A DNA stretch of 64,000 nucleotides from Terriglobia bacterium (GTDB lineage Bacteria; Acidobacteriota; Thermoanaerobaculia; Thermoanaerobaculales; Thermoanaerobaculaceae). The stretch covers positions 124,001-188,000 of the forward strand of contig JAIQFQ010000002.1 of the NCBI GenBank assembly GCA_020073245.1, given 5' to 3'. Below are positions 15,921 through 23,992 of the stretch, one piece after another. The notes below the pieces were generated by a model. That model did not search any database. It saw nothing but the letters and a program-made list of their open reading frames with translations, and was not told the DNA's origin. The position numbers were made by a program, and so were the translations under genes. Each line of letters begins with the position of its first letter. The stretch's first letter is position 1.

Positions 15921-16056
15921 CTGATCCTCCCGTTGCCCCAACGATACACCCGGCCGCCGCGGTGACCGTGAAAGGTGACACCTCCCGCATTTGGCTCGTC
16001 GGGGTGGAGGTTGAGAATGGCATGACATCTGCAGTAACCGTACGTGGAGGTGGACC

Positions 16057-16974
16057 ATGGCCCGTAGGCTCGTGGTGCTGGCCGCACTCGTGGCGCTCGT
16101 CACCCCGGCATTCGCCCGGGAAATGACGAGCGCGTATGTCATCACGGCAGTGGCCAACAAGAGGGGATTGGCAGGGACGGACTGGCACTCCGACCTCACG
16201 CTCTACAACCCGCAGAGTCATCGGCTTGCCCTCGACATTTTCTTCCTTCCCACCGGACAAGACAACAGCGGCGGCGCCCCGGAGCTCCCGACAATCACGC
16301 TCGAACCGTGGCAGACCCTCAATCTATGGGACGTCCTGGGCCCGTACGGGTTCAACGCACGTGGCTGGACCGGGGCGTTGCTGGTCTACGCCGACACGGC
16401 GGCGAACGGCTGCACCAACACCGCGGGCGACACGAGTTGCGACTTTGCGGCGTTCGTTCGCACCTACACCCCCGCCCCGACAGGCAACTACGGCGAGTTC
16501 GGTGAGGACTTCCCAGGGTTCCCGGCAAACCTGGGCGTCGACCGGACCGTGATCGCATACATGCCTCAGATCTCCGACGATGGCACGTTCCGCACCAACG
16601 TCGGGGTGGCGTCGTGGACCGACGGTTGGGTCACGGTTCGCTGCGACCTCCAAGACGAGAACGGCACCATCATCGGTCGCCAGGACCACCTCGTGCCACC
16701 CTATGGCCACGTGCAGTGGCGGTTGGAGAACGGCGTAACCGGCGGCACCGTGGCCGCGTACATCATCGATGGACCGAGCGACGCGATGGTGTACCCCTAC
16801 GCCACCGTGGTGAACTGGGCGACCGGCGACGCCACGACCGTGGAGGCGCAGATCAGCGCGGTGGGGTTCACGGCGGAGTCGCTTTCGGTTCGAAACAACC
16901 GGCTCCGCCACGTACCTCCGGCCCTGCCCGTGCCGGGATTCTCGCTCCAGTCGTTGAGGCAAAGCGCCAGGTGA
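16057..16974 (+). CDS. secreted protein of unknown function
   Basis: This 305-residue protein has an obvious signal peptide (residues 1-20, cleaved after AFA) and no other membrane segment. The mature part looks like tandem immunoglobulin-type beta-sandwiches: 'GTDWHSDLTLYNPQSHRLAL' and later 'RTNVGVASWTDGWVTVRCDL'. These repeat the pattern T-x-W/N-x-S-x-V/L followed by a hydrophobic strand. Four cysteines are present. GGAGG lies 6 nt before the ATG. A strong terminator follows, so it is a single-gene unit. Surface or matrix protein is a guess. Confidence 0.6.
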   Translation: MARRLVVLAALVALVTPAFAREMTSAYVITAVANKRGLAGTDWHSDLTLYNPQSHRLALDIFFLPTGQDNSGGAPELPTITLEPWQTLNLWDVLGPYGFNARGWTGALLVYADTAANGCTNTAGDTSCDFAAFVRTYTPAPTGNYGEFGEDFPGFPANLGVDRTVIAYMPQISDDGTFRTNVGVASWTDGWVTVRCDLQDENGTIIGRQDHLVPPYGHVQWRLENGVTGGTVAAYIIDGPSDAMVYPYATVVNWATGDATTVEAQISAVGFTAESLSVRNNRLRHVPPALPVPGFSLQSLRQSAR

Positions 16975-17000
16975 TCCTCCCCGGTTGTCGCAGCAGCTTC

Positions 17001-17033
17001 CGAGCGCGGGAGCCGAACTCCCGCGCTCGCTTT
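17001..17033 (+). terminator. intrinsic terminator after secreted protein gene
   Basis: CGAGCGCGGGAG (17001-17012), a CCGAA loop and CTCCCGCGCTCG (17018-17029) make a perfect 12-bp GC-rich stem followed by CTTTGT. It lies 26 bp after the stop at 16974 and immediately before the promoter of the signalling operon, which it insulates. Confidence 0.75.
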
Positions 17034-17041
17034 GTCCGCCT

Positions 17042-17050
17042 TGGTAGAAT
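17042..17050 (+). promoter_or_regulatory. extended -10 element for signalling operon
   Basis: TGG-TAGAAT (TG at 17042-17043, hexamer 17045-17050) ends 6 nt before the ATG at 17057. This puts the transcription start at the start codon itself. There is no Shine-Dalgarno sequence. It is among the best leaderless candidates in the window. Confidence 0.45.
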
Positions 17051-17056
17051 CCGCGC

Positions 17057-18199
17057 ATGTGCGCCGATCAGCTTGCGCGGCGACCGGTCATTCTGGTCGC
17101 AGAGAGCGATGCCGATCTGCGCTCGTCAGTCGCAACGACGCTCGCGAGCCACTTCCCGGAAGCGCAGATCCGGACTGCTGAGGATGCCGACGCGGCCTGG
17201 GAGGCCATTCGGTGCGGGGGCGTGAACCTCGTGCTCACCGACGCGACGGTGTCGGGGGTGGAAGGCGTTCGGCTCCTGGCGAGGGTGCGAGCCGACCCGA
17301 GCGTTTCGAACGCCTACGTGATCCTGATGACGGAAGCTGCGACAGCGGGGGAACTCCTCGCTGCAATGGAGCATGGCGCCGATGACTGCCTGCTCAAGCC
17401 GGTGAGGTGGAACGAGCTGGTCGGGCGGGTCGAGGTCGGCCTGCGGCGGCTCGGTGAGGCGCACCGGCAGGCCGAGATCGAGCGCCTCTATCATCGGCAC
17501 ACGGAGTTCCTCTCCGTTGTGTCGCACGAGATCCGCACGCCCCTGTCCGCGATTCTGTCCGCCGCCAACGTGCTGATGCGCTACGGCAACGAGCGGCCGG
17601 AGTCCGTTGAGCGTTTCGCGAGAGTGATCTACCAGGAGGGGCGCCGCCTCACGCGCCTCATCAACAACCACCTCGACCTTGCCAAGATCGAGTCGGGCCA
17701 GGTCGAGTGGGTCTACGCTCCGACGGTCGTGAACGAGCTGGTGCGCAACGTGCAGGAATCGTTCAGCGCGCTGGTCGGTGAGCGCAACCTCGTCCTGGAG
17801 GTCGAACCGTGGCCCGAGCCGGTCGTGGCGACCCTCGATCGTGACAAGATCATCCAGGTGATCGTGAACCTGCTTTCGAACTCGATCAAGCAGTCGCCCG
17901 ACGGCTCGGCGGTGCGGCTCCGCTACCGCCCTCACGCGGCCGGAGGAGTGCGGCTCGAGGTCGAGGATGAAGGGGCTGGGATCCCGCCGGGCCGAGAGGA
18001 GGAGATCTTCGGGAGGTTTCAGCAGCTCGGGCTGGACGACCAGCGCCACGGGTCCGGCCTGGGCCTGACCATCTCGCGCCAGATCGTGGAGCACCATGGC
18101 GGCCGCATCTGGGCCGAGCCGAAGCACGAGCACGGGGCGCTCTTCGTGGTTGAGCTGCCTGGCGACACCGAGGGTCGAGGGCGCGATGGTTCAGTTTGA
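17057..18199 (+). CDS. receiver-domain histidine kinase
   Basis: This 380-residue cytoplasmic protein has a response-regulator receiver domain at 10-130 (phospho-acceptor D62, conserved K114 in LLKPV). A HisKA domain follows with phosphorylatable H157 in SVVSHEIRTPL, then a HATPase_c domain (N box NLLSNSIKQ, G1 DEGAGIPPG, G2 GSGLGLTI) to about 370. A receiver at the N-terminus suggests its kinase is controlled by phosphate from another kinase. There is no membrane or sensor domain. It overlaps the next gene by 14 bp, so the two are translated together, and a response regulator follows in the same cluster. Confidence 0.85.
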   Translation: MCADQLARRPVILVAESDADLRSSVATTLASHFPEAQIRTAEDADAAWEAIRCGGVNLVLTDATVSGVEGVRLLARVRADPSVSNAYVILMTEAATAGELLAAMEHGADDCLLKPVRWNELVGRVEVGLRRLGEAHRQAEIERLYHRHTEFLSVVSHEIRTPLSAILSAANVLMRYGNERPESVERFARVIYQEGRRLTRLINNHLDLAKIESGQVEWVYAPTVVNELVRNVQESFSALVGERNLVLEVEPWPEPVVATLDRDKIIQVIVNLLSNSIKQSPDGSAVRLRYRPHAAGGVRLEVEDEGAGIPPGREEEIFGRFQQLGLDDQRHGSGLGLTISRQIVEHHGGRIWAEPKHEHGALFVVELPGDTEGRGRDGSV

Positions 18200-20369
18200 C
18201 AACCAGTACCGACAGGTGAAGTTGAAGGTGGTGTACTACGGTCCCGGCCTGTGCGGCAAGACCACATGTCTGCAGTACATCCACAGGGTCACGGACCCTC
18301 AGCGGCGCACCAAGCTGTACACCCTCAACACGGCGTCCGACAGGACTCTGTTCTTCGACCTCCTGGGGCTGGACCTGGGACGGGTGCGTGGCTACCGCCT
18401 GACCCTCCAGCTCTACACCGTCCCGGGTCAAGTGCAGTACAACACCACACGACGTGCGGTGCTGGCGGGTTGCGACGCTGTCATGTTCGTCGCGGATTCG
18501 CAACGCGCGCTTGCGGGCGCAAACGAGGAAAGCCTCGCAAACCTCGCCGAGAACCTGCGCGCGATCGGCCTCGATCCGGACACGATTCCTCTGGTCATGA
18601 GCTACAACAAGCGCGATCTGCCGGACCCGCTCGCCAGGGGAGAGCTCGACCGTGCTCTGAACAGGCATGGCGTGCCGGTTTTCGAGACCGTGGCCACCTC
18701 CGGGGCCGGGGTCGTCGAGGCGTTTGCCGCCGTCACGCAGGCGGCGGTGCTTTCGGTTGCCGACAAGCTCGGCATGTCCAGCCAAGCGGATGCCCTCGAC
18801 CGATTGATGGGCAACGTGACCACGGCGCTGCAGCCGCTCATGCGGCGCGGATCGGCGCCCGCCGTTGAGGGTCCGGTGGCCTTGCACCCGGCCGTGAAGG
18901 GCGACGACCTTCGCGCCGACGAGCTCGTGTCCGAGGCCGTGCGTGCCAACCTCGCCATGACGGACCTCAACACGCGCCTCGACCAGCTCGCGGCCGATCT
19001 TGAACGTCGGGTGGCCAACCTTCACTCGATCAATGAGTTCGGTCGGTTGATGTCACTTGCCCGCGAACCCGAGGAGATCACGGCCGGGTTCCTGGACCGA
19101 CTCTTGGTGGAGCTGAAGGTTGCGTGCGGCTCGCTGTTCCTCGTCGACCAGCAGGGCGAACTCGTGGACGTGCTCCGCCGCGGCCTGGCCGCTGACCCGC
19201 TGGCCAGACGCGACGAGTCGGGCAAGTCACCTGCGGAGGTGATCCTGGCTTCGCGGCAAGCTTTCCTCGCGCGGGTGGACGAGGTAGAGCCGGCGCAGCT
19301 GCTGGAGTCGCCATGGATGGAGGAGGTTCAGCGCCTGAACCTGATCGGCTTGCTGGCGGTCCCGCTCTATGCCCAGGACCGGCCGATCGGATTGGTGACG
19401 GCCTATGCCGACGCAACGCGTGGAGCGTTCGAGGACGTGGAACTGGAACTCGCGAGCGCCCTAAGCGCCAATGCGGCGACGGCGCTTGCGAACGCCCGAT
19501 CGTGGCGTTCGCTCGAGCAGCTCAACCGCTCCCTCGAGGAGGCGGTGGCGGATCGCACCCGCGAGCTTCGGGACGCGCTCACGCATGCTCAGAAGCTGGC
19601 TGAACAGCTTGAGGAAAAGAACGTCGCCCTCGAAGCCGCCAACCTCCAGTTGCGCGACCTGGAGCGTCTCAAGGGAGATCTCCTCAACCGCATCGCCCAC
19701 GAGCTCAACACCCCCGTCACTGCGATCCAGACGGCGGGGAGAATCCTCGCCCGCTACGAGGAGTTGCCGCCCGAGAGGGCGGTCAAGTTCGTCGAGATCA
19801 TCACTCAGGAGTCGACCCGCCTCGGGGAGCTGATCGCCTCCTCCCTCCAGGCTGCCGTGCTGGGCATCCCGGAGGGGCGACCTGCACCCACCGCCCACGC
19901 TATCCCCCAACTCCTCAAACGGATCCTGGCGCCACTGAAGGGGGAGATCTCCAACCAGCACCTCGCGGTCCAGGTGAAAGTTGCGGCCGGCCTTGACGAG
20001 ATTGTCGGCGACGGCGACCAGCTCGAGGCGGCCCTCCGCGCGATCATCAGGAACGCCGTCGAATTCAGCCGGGACGGCGGCAGCGTGATGGTGACGGTGA
20101 GGCCGGTCCGGAGGGGTATCTCGGCCATGATCGAGCTCCGCGTCGAGGATACCGGCGTGGGGATCCCCTCGCAGGACCTGCCGCACGTGTGTGAGGTGTT
20201 CTGGCAGGGAGGCAACGTGCTGACCGAGAAGCCGAGAGGTCTCGGTCTCGGACTGGCGGTCGCGCGGCGCGTCGCCGACAACCATGGCGGAACGCTCGAA
20301 ATCTCCTCGGAGGAGGGCAAGGGAACGACCGTGAGTTTGCTGCTTCCGGCGGGGGCCCGGCCCGGATGA
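18186..20369 (+). CDS. MglA-type GTPase fused to GAF domain and histidine kinase
   Basis: This 727-residue fusion starts at an ATG inside the end of the preceding kinase gene. Residues 10-195 are a small Ras-like GTPase of the MglA family: P-loop GPGLCGKTT (19-27), PGQ in switch II (80-82) and base-recognition NKRD (141-144). Residues about 275-440 form a GAF-like sensor domain, followed by a coiled coil (about 440-490). A HisKA domain has H505 in RIAHELNTPV. The HATPase_c domain shows NAVEFS, DTGVGIP and GLGLGLAV near 685. MglA sets polarity of gliding and type IV pili in myxobacteria. Here GTP state might directly gate kinase output, which is inference. Confidence 0.85.
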   Translation: MVQFDNQYRQVKLKVVYYGPGLCGKTTCLQYIHRVTDPQRRTKLYTLNTASDRTLFFDLLGLDLGRVRGYRLTLQLYTVPGQVQYNTTRRAVLAGCDAVMFVADSQRALAGANEESLANLAENLRAIGLDPDTIPLVMSYNKRDLPDPLARGELDRALNRHGVPVFETVATSGAGVVEAFAAVTQAAVLSVADKLGMSSQADALDRLMGNVTTALQPLMRRGSAPAVEGPVALHPAVKGDDLRADELVSEAVRANLAMTDLNTRLDQLAADLERRVANLHSINEFGRLMSLAREPEEITAGFLDRLLVELKVACGSLFLVDQQGELVDVLRRGLAADPLARRDESGKSPAEVILASRQAFLARVDEVEPAQLLESPWMEEVQRLNLIGLLAVPLYAQDRPIGLVTAYADATRGAFEDVELELASALSANAATALANARSWRSLEQLNRSLEEAVADRTRELRDALTHAQKLAEQLEEKNVALEAANLQLRDLERLKGDLLNRIAHELNTPVTAIQTAGRILARYEELPPERAVKFVEIITQESTRLGELIASSLQAAVLGIPEGRPAPTAHAIPQLLKRILAPLKGEISNQHLAVQVKVAAGLDEIVGDGDQLEAALRAIIRNAVEFSRDGGSVMVTVRPVRRGISAMIELRVEDTGVGIPSQDLPHVCEVFWQGGNVLTEKPRGLGLGLAVARRVADNHGGTLEISSEEGKGTTVSLLLPAGARPG

Positions 20370-20483
20370 CCCTGACTCGGTCCGTGCCGGAGCCCGGCCC
20401 GTGCCGGTCGAAGTGCATTGCATCTGGCCCACACGGCGCTCGTGGCGCGACCGTACCGACGCACTCGGACAGGCTCCCGGCCG

Positions 20484-20852
20484 ATGGCTAGCCCGTTGGT
20501 CCTGCTCGTTGACGACGAGCCCAACATCAGGGAGACGCTCTCGTTTCTTCTCGAGATGGAAGGATTCCGGGTGGTGACCGCCGGCGACGGCGAGGAGGGG
20601 CTGGACAAGATCCGCGCGCTCAAGCCCCCGGTCGTCCTCCTGGACGCCATGATGCCCCGCCGCGACGGTTTCGACGTGTGCCGGACCGTGAAAGGCGAGC
20701 CGGAGCTCTCCGACGTCAAGGTGGTCATGCTCACCGCGCTGGGTCAGAAGGTCGACCAGGAGAAGGGCCTGGCGGCGGGCGCCGATTTCTACGTCACCAA
20801 GCCCTTCGATGAGGACGAACTCCTGGCGTTGCTGCGGCGCCTCACGGCCTGA
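20484..20852 (+). CDS. single-domain response regulator
   Basis: This 122-residue protein is a receiver domain only. It has the acidic pair D10-D11, phospho-acceptor D54 in VVLLDAMMPRRDG, a switch threonine in VVMLTALG and lysine in YVTKPFD. There is no output domain, as in CheY-like proteins, so it probably acts by protein contact. An in-frame ATG exists upstream at 20418, but the sequence before MASPLVLLVDDE is Arg-rich and unlike a receiver, so 20484 is preferred. It lies 114 bp after the GTPase-kinase fusion and is its likely phosphorylation partner. Confidence 0.8.
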   Translation: MASPLVLLVDDEPNIRETLSFLLEMEGFRVVTAGDGEEGLDKIRALKPPVVLLDAMMPRRDGFDVCRTVKGEPELSDVKVVMLTALGQKVDQEKGLAAGADFYVTKPFDEDELLALLRRLTA

Positions 20853-21030
20853 GCAGCGCAGGACCGTTCGAACGTTCGCCAGGGAGGGGTAAGAGGTAAA
20901 AGGGGAAACGTCAAACGGACGACACGACGCTCCACGCTGAGCACCGTTGACGAGTATCGTCTTCCCTTTGACCTTTTCCCTTTCACCATTTGACCTTCCC
21001 CTTCTTCTGACGAGCCTTCGAGTCGGCGCC
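20853..21030. repeat. heptamer-array inverted repeat F
   Basis: Left arm units are GGTAAGA, GGTAAAA, GGGGAAA, CGTCAAA, CGGACGA. The right arm reads TTCCCTT, TGACCTT, TTCCCTT, TCACCAT, TTGACCT, TCCCCTT. Outer units are related to TTCGAACG on the left and CCTTCGAG on the right. It fills the gap between the response regulator and the RimK-like gene. Confidence 0.6.
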
Positions 21031-21055
21031 GACGTCACGATACGACGAATCCGAC

Positions 21056-21061
21056 TAGACT
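21056..21061 (+). promoter_or_regulatory. -10 element for RimK-like gene
   Basis: TAGACT ends 7 nt before the GTG at 21069, which would make the mRNA leaderless. The operon it drives contains the RimK-like and RlmI-like genes. No ribosome site precedes the GTG. Confidence 0.42.
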
Positions 21062-21068
21062 TGGCGCC

Positions 21069-21950
21069 GTGAAGACCGTTGCCGTTCTGACTGCGAAACC
21101 CGACCTCGAGATCTACCGCGAGCTCGAGGCGGCCGGCGAGGCGCTGGGCGTGCGCGTCCTCACGATGGACGCCCTCAGGATGGTCGCCCGGGATGGTCCG
21201 CCGCACCTCTGGCTGGGCGGCGACGCGCCCCTGACGGACGAAGTCAGCGCGGTCTTGCCCCGTGTGGGCAACTGGCGGCCGGAATCGGTGCTCGCCGTGC
21301 TGGGCGCGTTACGGCAGGCCGGTGTGCCCTCGGTCAACGACGTCGGCGCGATCCGCACCGGTCGCGATCACTGGCTGACGGCGTGCGCTCTCGCGGTCTC
21401 GGGGATGCCGCATCCCGAAACCACGGCCGGGGCGGAACCGGAGACGCTGGCGGTTGCGGCCGCGGCGACGTTCGGCTTCCCGTGCGTCGTCAAGCAGCGA
21501 CGCTCCCGGCAGGGCATCGGCGTCATCCGCTGCGCCGGCGCCGCCGAACTGGAGGCGGTGCTGGACTCGCTCTGGCGGGTCGGCGACGAGGTCGTCGTGC
21601 AGAGGTTCTGTCCTCCCGGGGGGGTGAGCCGACGGGTTCTGGTCCTGGACGGGGAAGTGCTGGGCGTGACGGAGCACCGCGCGGCGGCGGGAGAGTTCCG
21701 CTCGAACGCGGCCCGCGGTGCGAGCGTCCGATCGCTGGCGGCGGACGAGGGCACGTGCGACCTCGCCATCTGCGCGGCGCGCGTCTTGGGCCTGGGTTTT
21801 GCCGGTGTGGACCTGATCCCCGACGGCGACCGGTGGGTCGTGGTCGAGGTCAACCCGTCCCCGGGGTGGAGGCACTTCGCGGAGGCGACGGGCGTGCCGG
21901 TTGCGAAGCGCCTGGTCGGGACTCTGGCACGCATGGGGAGCGAGCGGTGA
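21069..21950 (+). CDS. RimK-like ATP-grasp ligase
   Basis: This 293-residue ATP-grasp protein belongs to the RimK/LysX/GshB-like group, which joins an amino acid or peptide to a carboxylate with ATP hydrolysis. The central KQRRSRQGIGV segment is the ATP-grasp lysine and glycine loop. VVVQRF, the acid-rich VDLIPDGDRWVVVEVNPSPGWRHF near the C-terminus and its Glu-Asn pair bind Mg-ATP. True RimK glutamylates ribosomal protein S6, but the substrate here is unknown. It overlaps the downstream methyltransferase start (GTGA), so a role in modifying the translation machinery is attractive but unproven. Confidence 0.78.
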   Translation: MKTVAVLTAKPDLEIYRELEAAGEALGVRVLTMDALRMVARDGPPHLWLGGDAPLTDEVSAVLPRVGNWRPESVLAVLGALRQAGVPSVNDVGAIRTGRDHWLTACALAVSGMPHPETTAGAEPETLAVAAAATFGFPCVVKQRRSRQGIGVIRCAGAAELEAVLDSLWRVGDEVVVQRFCPPGGVSRRVLVLDGEVLGVTEHRAAAGEFRSNAARGASVRSLAADEGTCDLAICAARVLGLGFAGVDLIPDGDRWVVVEVNPSPGWRHFAEATGVPVAKRLVGTLARMGSER

Positions 21951-23125
21951 ACGACCCCTTCACATGCACCGCAGACGTGCGGCTGAAGCCGGGCCGCGAG
22001 GCGTCCGTGCTCCGGCGTCATCCGTGGGTTTACCGCGGGGCCATGGCGGGCCCGTTTCCCGGCGGAACCGCACCGGTGCGCGTGGTCGCGGCAAATGGAC
22101 GGCCGCTCGGCGTTGCGCTGGTGGGCGGATCCGGGCGTTCCCTGGCCCTGCGCATGGTGACCTGGGGGGAGGAGTGTTGGGACGCCGCCACCCTGCGTGA
22201 GAGGGTGCTCGACGCGGCCTGCCTGCGGGACCGTTTGCGCCTCGACGCCGATGCCTACCGGCTCGTGCACTCGGAGGGCGACCTCCTGCCTGGCCTCGTG
22301 ATTGACCGCTACGGAGCGACCGCGGTGTGTCAGCTCTTCGAGCCCGCATGGGAGCCCTGCCTTCCGGTGCTCTCGGACGTGCTCGGCGAGGAGCTGGGAC
22401 TCGGTAACGTCCTTGTCCGGAAGGGCGACTCGCCGGGGAGCGTCCCCACCACCCTGCGCGGCGTTCTTCCCGAGGCGGGAGTGATCATCCGGGAAGGGCC
22501 GCTCCGCTTCCAGGTGGACCTTGTCGGGGGACAGAAGACGGGGTTCTTCCTGGACCAGCGCGAAAACCGGAGGCGGATCGGTTCGTTGGCCCGGGGCGCG
22601 CGGGTCCTGAACCTCTTCTCGTACAGCGGAGGGTTCGCGGTGACTGCCCTGGCGGGTGGTGCCACGCGCGCCGTCAACGTTGATGCGTCGGAAGCGGCGC
22701 TTACCCTCGCGCGCAAGGCTTACGAGCTGAACTCCCTTCGCGTCGGCGGCGACGACTTCATAGTCGGCGATGCCTTCCGCGTGGTGCGGGCTCTCGCGGC
22801 GGCGGGTGAGCGCTTCGATATCGTGATCGTGGACCCCCCCGCGTTCGTGAAACGCAGAGCCGACCTGGGCGCCGGGCTGCGCGGGTACAAGGACATCAAC
22901 ATCCAGGCGTTGCGCGTCCTCGGAACGGGCGGCCTGCTCTTCACCTGCTCGTGCTCGGCGCTGGTCAGCGAGCAACAGTTCGGGGAGGTGGTGTCCGGGG
23001 CCGCGCTCGACGCCGGCCGTGCGCTTCGGGTGCTTGAACGACGCGGCGCGGGGCCGGATCACCCCGTGTCGGCTCACTGCCCGGAAACCTCTCACCTCAA
23101 GGCGTGGCTCTGTGCGGTAAACTAA
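21947..23125 (+). CDS. class I rRNA methyltransferase, RlmI-like (PUA + SAM domains)
   Basis: This 392-residue protein starts at a GTG overlapping the previous stop. Residues 1-80 form a PUA-type RNA-binding domain ('VLRRHPWVYRGAM'). The middle contains the EEHEAD-like region with DRYGATAVCQLF and the GFFLDQRENR motif. The SAM-binding segment is VLNLFSYSGGFAVTALAGGA, followed by VDASEAAL and the catalytic VDPPAFVK. A cysteine pair TCSCSA matches the m5C23S RlmI family, which methylates C1962 of 23S rRNA. The exact target is inferred from family only. Confidence 0.85.
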   Translation: MNDPFTCTADVRLKPGREASVLRRHPWVYRGAMAGPFPGGTAPVRVVAANGRPLGVALVGGSGRSLALRMVTWGEECWDAATLRERVLDAACLRDRLRLDADAYRLVHSEGDLLPGLVIDRYGATAVCQLFEPAWEPCLPVLSDVLGEELGLGNVLVRKGDSPGSVPTTLRGVLPEAGVIIREGPLRFQVDLVGGQKTGFFLDQRENRRRIGSLARGARVLNLFSYSGGFAVTALAGGATRAVNVDASEAALTLARKAYELNSLRVGGDDFIVGDAFRVVRALAAAGERFDIVIVDPPAFVKRRADLGAGLRGYKDINIQALRVLGTGGLLFTCSCSALVSEQQFGEVVSGAALDAGRALRVLERRGAGPDHPVSAHCPETSHLKAWLCAVN

Positions 23126-23275
23126 CCCCGGTGACTCTTTTCCGGGTGAGCCGTGACGCTTGCCACGCAGTGTCCGGACGGTCGCCGCGAGGCCGCAGGG
23201 CACCCCCTTTGGGGCAGGAAAGTGGTATGTTCCCAGGAGTCACACTTACTGCTGATTTGAAAGGAGCAAGCCGGT

Positions 23276-23992
23276 ATGCGACGAGGATTCCACCACCTAT
23301 GTCGTTTCTTGACAAGGGATCTTCGACCTGGCACAGGGGTTGCTGAAGATCCACGCGTGAAGTGTGTGCGAATTCTGCCCAGCCGGCACCAGGCCGGGGT
23401 CACGCTGGTGGAGGCGTTGGTCGTGCTGGCCATCCTGGGCCTCGTCACGGCTGTGGTAGCCGTGCCGATCAACTCCTACTGGCAGAGATCCCGCATCCAA
23501 TCCACCGCGGGCGACATCCGGAACTTCATCCAGACGGCGTACACCCGGGCCGTGAGCCAGCACACCGCGATCACGGTGACCCTGGTGCAGGACTCGACGA
23601 CGAGAAAGTGGACGCTACAGCTCACTCCCGACCCGGCGGGGGCGCCAGCCGGCTGGCACGCCATGTACGGCACCTACGTCATTCCGGACTTCGTGGACCT
23701 CACCTACAACCTGGCGGCGAGCGCCGGCGGGTGGCCGACCGCGGGGGCAAGCCCACCACCAGTCTCAGGGGCCACGAGCAGCCTCATCTGCGACACGATG
23801 TCTCGCACGCTGTGTCCGGTGGGGTTCGCCAGCTGCGACCCCACCAGCACCACTCCGGCGCAGGTCACTAGCGTACGGACCCTCTCGATAACCCACACCA
23901 GCATGATCGACGGCTCGCTCACGCCGAAGACGCGGTACGACATCCAGATCTACCCGATCTGGAACGTCTCGTACCAGAAGGTGCTGCTATGA
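23276..23992 (+). CDS. type IV minor pilin, FimU/GspH type
   Basis: This 238-residue prepilin has the N-methylation motif QAG|VTLVEALVVLAILGL with the conserved glutamate and a hydrophobic helix. A globular beta-rich part contains four cysteines. With the ATG at 23276, preceded by AAAGGAG, the leader peptide would be an unusually long 41 residues. A GTG at 23357 or 23366 gives a normal short leader and sits just after a perfect sigma-54 type sequence. Start choice is therefore open. It is the first gene of a five-gene minor-pilin operon. Confidence 0.8.
   Translation: MRRGFHHLCRFLTRDLRPGTGVAEDPRVKCVRILPSRHQAGVTLVEALVVLAILGLVTAVVAVPINSYWQRSRIQSTAGDIRNFIQTAYTRAVSQHTAITVTLVQDSTTRKWTLQLTPDPAGAPAGWHAMYGTYVIPDFVDLTYNLAASAGGWPTAGASPPPVSGATSSLICDTMSRTLCPVGFASCDPTSTTPAQVTSVRTLSITHTSMIDGSLTPKTRYDIQIYPIWNVSYQKVLL
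23329..23344 (+). promoter_or_regulatory. sigma-54 (-24/-12) promoter-like sequence
   Basis: TGGCAC-N5-TTGCT matches the RpoN consensus at both conserved elements with exact spacing. Transcription would begin near 23355, just before alternative GTG starts at 23357 and 23366 of the first pilin gene. Pilin genes are often RpoN-controlled. The site lies inside the longer reading frame, so it is either the true promoter of a shorter gene or a chance match. Confidence 0.45.

Noticed and set aside
23149-23275. Small gene before the first pilin
   Set aside because: No frame with a ribosome site and protein-like composition was found in the 150 bp after the methyltransferase.
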